Virus record (IMG/VR): IMGVR_UViG_3300031951_000999
Span: 1 to 27,410 of that record
Length of the DNA stretch: 27,410 nt
Source: a virus
Direction: 5' to 3' (one strand)
The notes under the pieces are model-generated. The model ran no database searches. It had not been told where the DNA came from and was given only the letters and a program-made list of their open reading frames with translations. The translations under genes were made by a program, and so were the position numbers. Within the stretch, counting starts at the first letter, position 1, and every line of letters starts with the position of its first letter. This document shows positions 22,731 through 27,410 of the stretch, piece after piece.

Positions 22731-23417
22731 TTATTTTAAATGAGGAATTTCTTTTGAATATAAATTACCTCCTCCGTGATTATTTGCAAACCCTTTCAAT
22801 CTTTTAAAAGAGTATATTACATTTTTATTTCTTAATTTCCAAATACAATACATAAAGCTACATTGATCTCTTGAACTAAATTTGCAAATTTGTTCCCACC
22901 AACAAAATTCTAAATGTTTTATTTTATCTGTATTTTTTCTAATAAAAAAAGACATTTCTAATAATCCTATATTATTTGGAAAATTATCTTGAATGTAAAA
23001 TTGTTTTTGGTTATTAATCAGTTGATTATCATCTAAATTTAGAAGTTTAACTATTTCCATTTCTTGATAAATGCAATTTCTCTCTGGATGGAAGAAACCT
23101 AATATATCCGCATCTCCGTATTCATCAATTATTAATTTTGGATTTACTATTAATTCTTTGTTAGCATCCATCCAAACAATGTATTTATAATTTGGGAAAA
23201 AGGTAGTACTTAATATCTTGTAGATTTTAGCATCTCTTCGATCTGAATAATTATCTATATTGGAAAAGTGAAACCCTTGTTGTTGTTTCCATACTTTTAA
23301 ATCGGTTTGGTTGTCTGTAAAAGCTATATAATCGCAATTATCATATACTTCGGAAGGATCTTTTAATAAATCTTTTTGACCAAAGTTAGAGGTTAAAATT
23401 AAAAAATCTTTGTTCAT
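22731..23417 (-). CDS. DUF616-type glycosyltransferase-like protein
   Basis: The product matches the DUF616 (TOD1/MUCI70-like) glycosyltransferase pattern. YIVWMDANKEL (79-89) provides the strand with the acidic donor-binding motif. HPERNCIYQE (110-119) is the characteristic His-Pro-Arg-x-Cys-x-Tyr-x-Glu segment. RDQCSF (183-188) supplies a second conserved Arg-Asp-Gln, and the C-terminus carries a Gly-rich NNHGGG. It has 228 residues and no signal peptide or membrane segment. It begins 2 bases after the preceding gene ends and leads into the AsnB-like gene. The sugar and acceptor are unknown. The family is best known from plants and some bacteria, so a phage copy is notable. Confidence 0.8.
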   Translation of the reverse strand: MNKDFLILTSNFGQKDLLKDPSEVYDNCDYIAFTDNQTDLKVWKQQQGFHFSNIDNYSDRRDAKIYKILSTTFFPNYKYIVWMDANKELIVNPKLIIDEYGDADILGFFHPERNCIYQEMEIVKLLNLDDNQLINNQKQFYIQDNFPNNIGLLEMSFFIRKNTDKIKHLEFCWWEQICKFSSRDQCSFMYCIWKLRNKNVIYSFKRLKGFANNHGGGNLYSKEIPHLK

Positions 23418-23419
23418 TT

Positions 23420-24160
23420 TTAAGATAAAAGTTTAAATTTTTTTAAATTATTAATAAATTCAATATCATCATCGTAATTATCTAATAAATCCAAAAGTGG
23501 TTTTTTAAATTCCTCTCTTCCGTGAAATCCAAAATATGAACATAAATTTATAACTTTTTCGTCGTGATGTGGTGGAAGCTCAATACCGAATCTATTTGCT
23601 ATTTTCATGGGTGCGAATTTAATACCTTTATCTACTAATTGTCTTCTAGATACTCCACATAAAAACATATCTTCATTAAGAGGATAATCGTAATTAAGAT
23701 TTGAAGATTCTTGTAAAAACTTTTTACTTCTAAGAGAAAAACCCCCATTTCCTACAATATTTGGTATAGATTTTAAAGAATTAATATCAACTCTAGTGAA
23801 ATGTAATACTAATTGAGATACTCTTTTATCCCAAGGAGATCCGACATAATCATATTTTAAAAACTCATCAGTCCACATGAAAGGATTAGTGACATAACCA
23901 TCGGTTTGAACGACTAGACAATAATCTGTTTCTATGTAATCAACTAATTTTTTGATGCAAAAAAAACTATATTCATTTACATCATTAAATGTTTTTATAA
24001 TTTTTGTTTCTATAAAAGGATGTTCAATTTTTCTATCAGATAAAAGAATATATTTTCCAAAATTTATATATTTTGAACTTCTTTCTATTGCTTTTATACT
24101 GTTTTCCGGATCTCTAGTGTTTAAAGATACTATCGTAGTGTGCTTTAAATCAATTTTCAT
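23420..24160 (-). CDS. DUF5672-type glycosyltransferase-like protein
   Basis: This resembles the DUF5672 family of GT-A-like proteins. An acidic strand QTDGYV (85-90) is followed by YDYVGSPW (103-110), the family hallmark VGNGGFSLRS (136-145), and NEDMFLC (162-168), which supplies the catalytic-type acidic pair. A late GFHG segment (about 214-217) is also typical. The product has 246 residues and is cytoplasmic by appearance. The start overlaps the upstream gene by 11 bases. Close to the start the coding sequence holds a stem of TTTAAAG and CTTTAAA (24120-24126 and 24143-24149). Donor and acceptor are unknown. Confidence 0.8.
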   Translation of the reverse strand: MKIDLKHTTIVSLNTRDPENSIKAIERSSKYINFGKYILLSDRKIEHPFIETKIIKTFNDVNEYSFFCIKKLVDYIETDYCLVVQTDGYVTNPFMWTDEFLKYDYVGSPWDKRVSQLVLHFTRVDINSLKSIPNIVGNGGFSLRSKKFLQESSNLNYDYPLNEDMFLCGVSRRQLVDKGIKFAPMKIANRFGIELPPHHDEKVINLCSYFGFHGREEFKKPLLDLLDNYDDDIEFINNLKKFKLLS

Positions 24161-24935
24161 TTGAAATTTTTAAAAATTTATTTTGTAACTCATTTTCATT
24201 TTCCAATGGAGTCAAAAACTGACCATATGGTTTTCTATGTATTAAATTTGAATATATAAATTCATGCCACTTTTCGTGGTATGGTGTTTTTTCCCACAAT
24301 AAAGAATTATATTTGGCTTCTAAAGAATTTTCATTCCAATTTAAATCATGTTTTTCATGAGCTATAAAGAATTCTTTATTTTGTAATATACAATCACTAT
24401 AATTAAACATTTTTAAAGAAAAATCAACATCCCAAAGTGGTTCTGCGTATATAAAATCTTCAAAAATATTATTATTTTTAACCCACCATTCTTTTTTTAC
24501 ACACCAACAATCAAATCCAGCAATTTCTATCCGAAAAGGAATGATTTTATCTGTTAAACTTGTTAGTGGGTATATATCATGTCGAGAAAATACCATAGTT
24601 TCAAATTTTTTTGATAAAATTTCTTTTAAAAGTTTTTCGGAAATTAAAATATCACTATTTAAAAATAAAAAATAATCACATTCTTGATTAGATAGCACAT
24701 CAAAAAACTCTTTTGCTATTGGTTTTTCAGATATTGATCCGTTGATTATATCTTTTGCTCTTTTTTTTAATAAAGGAAGATGAATAAAATCACTATCTAA
24801 ATTCTTTTCAGTGTCAAAAGATATATTATACAATTCTATATTTGAATATAGACGTTTTAATTTTTTTAAAACGTCTATACATCTTGTTTGTCGATCATAA
24901 GATTTAAAAATATTAATCCCTATTGCTATTTTCAT
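24150..24935 (-). CDS. GT-A-like glycosyltransferase
   Basis: This is a predicted GT-A fold transferase. It starts with a beta strand (IAIGINIF, 3-10), then a run of basic residues and helices, and has YFLFLNSDILI at 88-98, with Asn-Ser-Asp in the place of a DxD metal motif. A later W-D-V-D-F segment (about 168-172) and the EKHDLNW stretch (about 194-200) would supply acceptor-side residues. It has 261 residues and no membrane segment. It overlaps its upstream neighbour by 23 bases and the downstream DUF5672 gene by 11. The beginning of the gene contains a long perfect inverted repeat. The family is less clear than for the other transferases, so the call rests on fold-level motifs and context. 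Confidence 0.65.
   Translation of the reverse strand: MKIAIGINIFKSYDRQTRCIDVLKKLKRLYSNIELYNISFDTEKNLDSDFIHLPLLKKRAKDIINGSISEKPIAKEFFDVLSNQECDYFLFLNSDILISEKLLKEILSKKFETMVFSRHDIYPLTSLTDKIIPFRIEIAGFDCWCVKKEWWVKNNNIFEDFIYAEPLWDVDFSLKMFNYSDCILQNKEFFIAHEKHDLNWNENSLEAKYNSLLWEKTPYHEKWHEFIYSNLIHRKPYGQFLTPLENENELQNKFLKISNEN
24847..24879. repeat. Perfect 14-base inverted repeat inside a coding region
   Basis: The arms TATAGACGTTTTAA (24847-24860) and TTAAAACGTCTATA (24866-24879) pair perfectly around a five-T loop. It lies 57-89 bases into the transferase gene on the minus strand. In RNA it would form a stable hairpin for such A/T-rich DNA. No T run follows on either strand, so it does not look like a terminator. 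Confidence 0.75.
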
Positions 24936-25722
24936 TTTTTATTCTTCTTAACTTATCAATAACTTCATTTTTATCTGCTGTTGGTATATTTTGTATTTCT
25001 ATGTTATGTTTTTTTCTAAAAAATTCAAATGTTTTATACAATAATTGTTGTCTAGATCCATCCGGTCTATCAGATTGTAACCTACTTTGTGCGTTTGGAT
25101 TATTTTCTATATAATCATCTGAATTGGATATGTCTGGAAACCACCAAAATGGAGTTGTCCATTTTCCTATTTTAGCTTCTCTATAAGCCATATCAATATC
25201 AAAGGCGTTTCTAAGCTCTGGAGATGGATCATAAAGACCAAGTTCATTAAAAACTGTACAATGATGATATGTAAATTCATTGCACATATTTTGATAAAGA
25301 GATAAATTTATATTATTATTATATTCAACAACAGTTTTTGGTGTTCTATTATAAGCTGAACCTGAACCTTGACCTGTACTAACAAAAGAAAAATATTTTA
25401 ATCCGGATATAGTTGATGCTTCAATATATTTTTTAAAAATATCTGAATTTTTAATAATCATATCATCTTCAATTAAGAAAATGTGTTCGCAATCTCTATT
25501 TAATAGATATGTTATGCAATCATTTCTAGATTGTGCTGGATAAAAATTTTTATTATGTTGAATCCAATCACAATCATAATTATTATTGTATTTTTCTCCC
25601 CCATTTACAACAACTAATTCGTTTACTTTGGTATTGTCGATACTTTTATATAAAGTTTTGAAATATTCTTCAGAATTATATGTTGTTATTCCAACTCCAA
25701 TTTTATTTTTAATGTATTTCAT
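24913..25722 (-). CDS. GT2-like glycosyltransferase (tandem paralogue A)
   Basis: This is a predicted inverting GT-A transferase of family 2 type. GVGITTYN (9-16) begins the nucleotide-binding domain, QSRNDC (64-69) is the conserved Arg-Asn-Asp region, IFLIEDDMIIK (81-91) carries the EDD metal motif (85-87), and TTPFWWFPDI (189-198) lies near the acceptor site. It is 269 residues long without a membrane anchor. It is clearly paralogous to the gene directly upstream: the ITYN start, EDD motif, TTPFWWF segment and the C-terminal EVIDKLRRIKN tail correspond. It starts within a 14-base overlap of that gene. The pair probably adds related sugars in sequence. Specificity cannot be read from the sequence. 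Confidence 0.8.
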   Translation of the reverse strand: MKYIKNKIGVGITTYNSEEYFKTLYKSIDNTKVNELVVVNGGEKYNNNYDCDWIQHNKNFYPAQSRNDCITYLLNRDCEHIFLIEDDMIIKNSDIFKKYIEASTISGLKYFSFVSTGQGSGSAYNRTPKTVVEYNNNINLSLYQNMCNEFTYHHCTVFNELGLYDPSPELRNAFDIDMAYREAKIGKWTTPFWWFPDISNSDDYIENNPNAQSRLQSDRPDGSRQQLLYKTFEFFRKKHNIEIQNIPTADKNEVIDKLRRIKNENSNRD

Positions 25723-26500
25723 TTTTTAATTGTTTTAAACAGTTTATTACTTCGGTTTCAGTTAAATTTGGTACTTCAAATATGTCTAAACCGTGTAATT
25801 TTTTAAAAATTTGTCTAGCTTCATTGAAATATTTTTGAATTGTCTCTGGATTTCGTACTTTTGAGTCTGTAGTAAAGTCGCTTTGGTTTTCAATCATATC
25901 CCAACTACCATATATATCAGCAAACCACCAGAAAGGCGTAGTTAACCCGTGTTTGTATGCTCTATATGTCAATTCTAGGTGATCTCCATGACCTTTATTA
26001 AAGTCTTTATGGTGTAATCCGACCGTTTGTAGTGCTTTTCTAGTATAAAATGTAAACGCACCTAATATATTTTGGTTTAAAACTATTTTAGAGTTCTTAT
26101 ATTCTATAATTTTACGCCAAACTGGTTTTAAATTGTGATCTAGGTTTTCTCTTTGGGAATATCCAAAATTAAAATGCTGAATTCCTGTTTCTTTTGATGC
26201 ATTAATGTATTTTTCAAAAATATTATCATCTTTTATTATAATATCGTCTTCTAAAGTAAAAATATAATCACAATTATTGTCCAAAAGATACCGCATTGCG
26301 TCATTTTTACTTTCTCCTACGTTTTTATTTGTTTCGTGTTGAATTATTTGCGTATCTTCGAGATGAAATGGTAATTTATCTCCGTCATTTACAACTAAAA
26401 AATGATCAATTTTGTCTTGTGGGATAGAATTAAAACATTTTTTGAAAAAATCAGGTCGATTATACGTTATAATCGCTACTCCTACGTTACTTTTTTGCAT
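25709..26500 (-). CDS. GT2-like glycosyltransferase (tandem paralogue B)
   Basis: This is a predicted GT2-type transferase of 263 residues. Motifs in order are VGVAIITYNRPDFF (6-19), SKNDAMRYLL (64-73), IFTLEDDIIIK (80-90, EDD at 84-86) and TTPFWWFADI (187-196). The C-terminus ends with TEVINCLKQLKN. The chosen ATG at 26500 gives a 14-base overlap with the upstream gene, identical in length to the overlap it makes with its own downstream paralogue. An in-frame ATG at 26527 lies further into the neighbour and would add nine Lys/Phe-rich residues with no family match. An inverted repeat, CGATTATA and TATAATCG (26457-26475), lies just inside the gene. Donor and acceptor are unknown. Confidence 0.8.
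   Translation of the reverse strand: MQKSNVGVAIITYNRPDFFKKCFNSIPQDKIDHFLVVNDGDKLPFHLEDTQIIQHETNKNVGESKNDAMRYLLDNNCDYIFTLEDDIIIKDDNIFEKYINASKETGIQHFNFGYSQRENLDHNLKPVWRKIIEYKNSKIVLNQNILGAFTFYTRKALQTVGLHHKDFNKGHGDHLELTYRAYKHGLTTPFWWFADIYGSWDMIENQSDFTTDSKVRNPETIQKYFNEARQIFKKLHGLDIFEVPNLTETEVINCLKQLKNEIH
26457..26475. repeat. Short inverted repeat near the start of a GT2 gene
   Basis: CGATTATA (26457-26464) and TATAATCG (26468-26475) form a perfect eight-base-pair stem with a three-base loop. It falls 26-44 bases after the ATG at 26500. Short A/T-rich palindromes arise often by chance here, so function is doubtful. Confidence 0.45.
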
Positions 26501-27242
26501 AATTTTTTTGAATTTCTTCCATAACACTTAATAATTCATCCGAAGATGCTGGTTGTGGCTCGTTTTGGTTTGGTATATATTTGTTTTTATGATAAAAATA
26601 TCCATAAGATAGCTGTAGAGATTTATCTTCTGCTGGAAGATCTTTATATCCTATAGCATTTATGGGTGAATTTGTTTTTTCAAACCAATTTTGAGGTATA
26701 GTTGGGTGATAACCGTTTGGTGGATATACTTTTTTTGTTTTTAAGTTTATTAAATAGTCTATAATGTCTAATTCTTTACCATTAAAGAATCTTTCATCAA
26801 AATATCCGTTATTTTTAATAATTCCGCTTATCGTAAATAAAAATTCAGAGTTTAATTTAGTAGAAATGTTTAATTCTAGTCCACTTTCATCTTCTAATGA
26901 GAGCTTTTTGCTTTCATTTCCAAAAATAACCCAACTTCCGAATGTTTCTCCGAGTTTTATCGTGTCATTTGCGAAGTTTTTATTTTTAATAATGTTATTT
27001 GAATGAATTATAAAATAATATTTCAAATTTTTAATTCTAAATTGAGATATTATATAATTTCTGAGTGTTGCTAATGGAGTTTGCGATGAATATCTTATAT
27101 AATTTTCTGTTTTTATCTTATTATTCGTCAAAGATGCAACAAATATTGAATCTTTATACTCATTTAAAGATTCCAAACAACGATCAAGACTGTCTTGATC
27201 GTATAAATCTAATATTCCTATTCCAATTTCATTATTATTCAT
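26487..27242 (-). CDS. Divergent GT-A-like protein of the glycan cassette
   Basis: This 251-residue protein resembles its GT2 neighbours in layout but lacks clear motifs. IGIGILDLYDQDSLDRCLESL (6-26) corresponds to the first strand and helix of a GT2 domain, TLRNYII (59-65) to the conserved Arg-Asn region, and YYFIIHSNNIIKNK (75-88) to the strand that carries EDD in the neighbours. Here that position is Ser-Asn-Asn, so the metal-binding acidic pair appears to be missing. A middle IKNNGYFDERFF segment (about 142-153) resembles the GT2 region after the donor site. It may be an inactive or altered paralogue, or a partner protein. It starts inside an ATGA overlap with the partial gene at the right edge. 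Confidence 0.6.
   Translation of the reverse strand: MNNNEIGIGILDLYDQDSLDRCLESLNEYKDSIFVASLTNNKIKTENYIRYSSQTPLATLRNYIISQFRIKNLKYYFIIHSNNIIKNKNFANDTIKLGETFGSWVIFGNESKKLSLEDESGLELNISTKLNSEFLFTISGIIKNNGYFDERFFNGKELDIIDYLINLKTKKVYPPNGYHPTIPQNWFEKTNSPINAIGYKDLPAEDKSLQLSYGYFYHKNKYIPNQNEPQPASSDELLSVMEEIQKNYAKK
27180..27202. repeat. Near-perfect palindrome at the start of a cassette gene
   Basis: Arms ACGATCAAGAC (27180-27190) and GTCTTGATCGT (27192-27202) are perfect reverse complements around a single central T. The arms are richer in G and C than surrounding DNA. The palindrome lies 41-63 bases into the minus-strand gene starting at 27242. Confidence 0.65.
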
Positions 27243-27409
27243 GTTAATTTATTATATAATTCTTTTAAGTAATCTTCAACTTCTTTTTTATTGTCTATAT
27301 CTAGAGTTTGTATGAAATCTTCTATAGATTTTAGTATGTTTGAAGAGTCGTATTCATTATCCGTTTCGTTTTTATCAAAATCTTTATCGTTATTTTCATA
27401 ATCAACCCT
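27239..27409 (-). CDS. C-terminal fragment of a gene cut by the window edge
   Basis: An open frame enters from the right edge and ends at a TGA (27241-27239) that overlaps the next ATG as ATGA. The 56 visible residues begin with a Asp/Asn/Glu-rich segment and end with two helices, NILKSIEDFIQ and KKEVEDYLKELYNKL. The tail resembles the C-terminal helices of the two GT2 genes (EVIDKLRRIKN and EVINCLKQLKN), so this may be another member of the glycosyltransferase series. Too little is visible to assign a function. Confidence 0.7.
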   Translation of the reverse strand, partial: RVDYENNDKDFDKNETDNEYDSSNILKSIEDFIQTLDIDNKKEVEDYLKELYNKLT

Positions 27410-27410
27410 T

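Noticed and set aside
26764-27247. Two short plus-strand frames near the right edge
   Set aside because: Both are antisense to the GT-like gene at 26487-27242 and have the composition of reversed coding sequence.

Overview
The window is about 27.4 kb of very AT-rich DNA from a tailed bacteriophage of the T4-like (Tevenvirinae-like, contractile-tailed) superfamily. The evidence is a core T4-type set: a gp5-like baseplate hub, a spike-type protein, a gp45-like sliding clamp, a gp32-like ssDNA-binding protein, a gp41-type helicase, UvsX, a gp43-type family B polymerase and gp46. Coding density is nearly complete. Genes overlap or abut, no gap exceeds about 80 bases, and I saw no tRNA, rRNA, CRISPR array or insertion sequence. 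Almost no gene has a purine-rich Shine-Dalgarno sequence. Starts are preceded by A/T-only leaders or sit inside ATGA/TAATG overlaps. That fits a low-GC host that depends little on Shine-Dalgarno pairing, such as Bacteroidota or some marine Alphaproteobacteria, but the host cannot be fixed from the sequence.

Layout. (1) Positions 1-4611, plus strand: a virion module with a structural protein open at the left edge, a gp5-like hub that carries both an M15-type peptidase and a lysozyme-like domain, and a large spike or tip protein rich in Cys and His. (2) Positions 4608-12954, minus strand, transcribed right to left: uvsX, helicase (41), a DHH phosphoesterase, two unknown proteins in the places where T4 has 33 and 59, ssDNA-binding protein (32), a Pro/Gln-rich protein, clamp (45), then three unknown proteins. 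(3) Positions 12955-13766: a strong intrinsic terminator, a separately transcribed small protein that looks Sm/LSm-like, and a small divergent plus-strand gene that runs into the 3' end of the polymerase. (4) Positions 13732-19481, minus: DNA polymerase (43), a GT-B glycosyltransferase and the SbcC-like gp46. (5) Positions 19481-27410, minus: a continuous, overlap-coupled cassette of glycan-type enzymes. It holds two methyltransferases, a fucosyltransferase-like protein, an AsnB-like amidotransferase, a DUF616 and a DUF5672 glycosyltransferase, four further GT-A-like proteins (two of them tandem paralogues), and the C-terminal end of one more gene at the right edge.

How it works together. Region 2 plus the polymerase and gp46 form most of a T4-type replication and recombination machine. 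The clamp loader (44/62), primase (61) and gp47 are not in this window. The DHH protein sits inside the replisome operon and may do the primer or oligonucleotide clean-up that RNase H does in T4. The glycan cassette is joined to gp46 by a one-base TAATG overlap. None of its products shows an obvious membrane segment or signal peptide, so cytoplasmic targets such as virion proteins, DNA or nucleotide sugars are more natural than export of a lipid-linked polymer. The cassette and the two-enzyme hub are the most unusual parts of the window.
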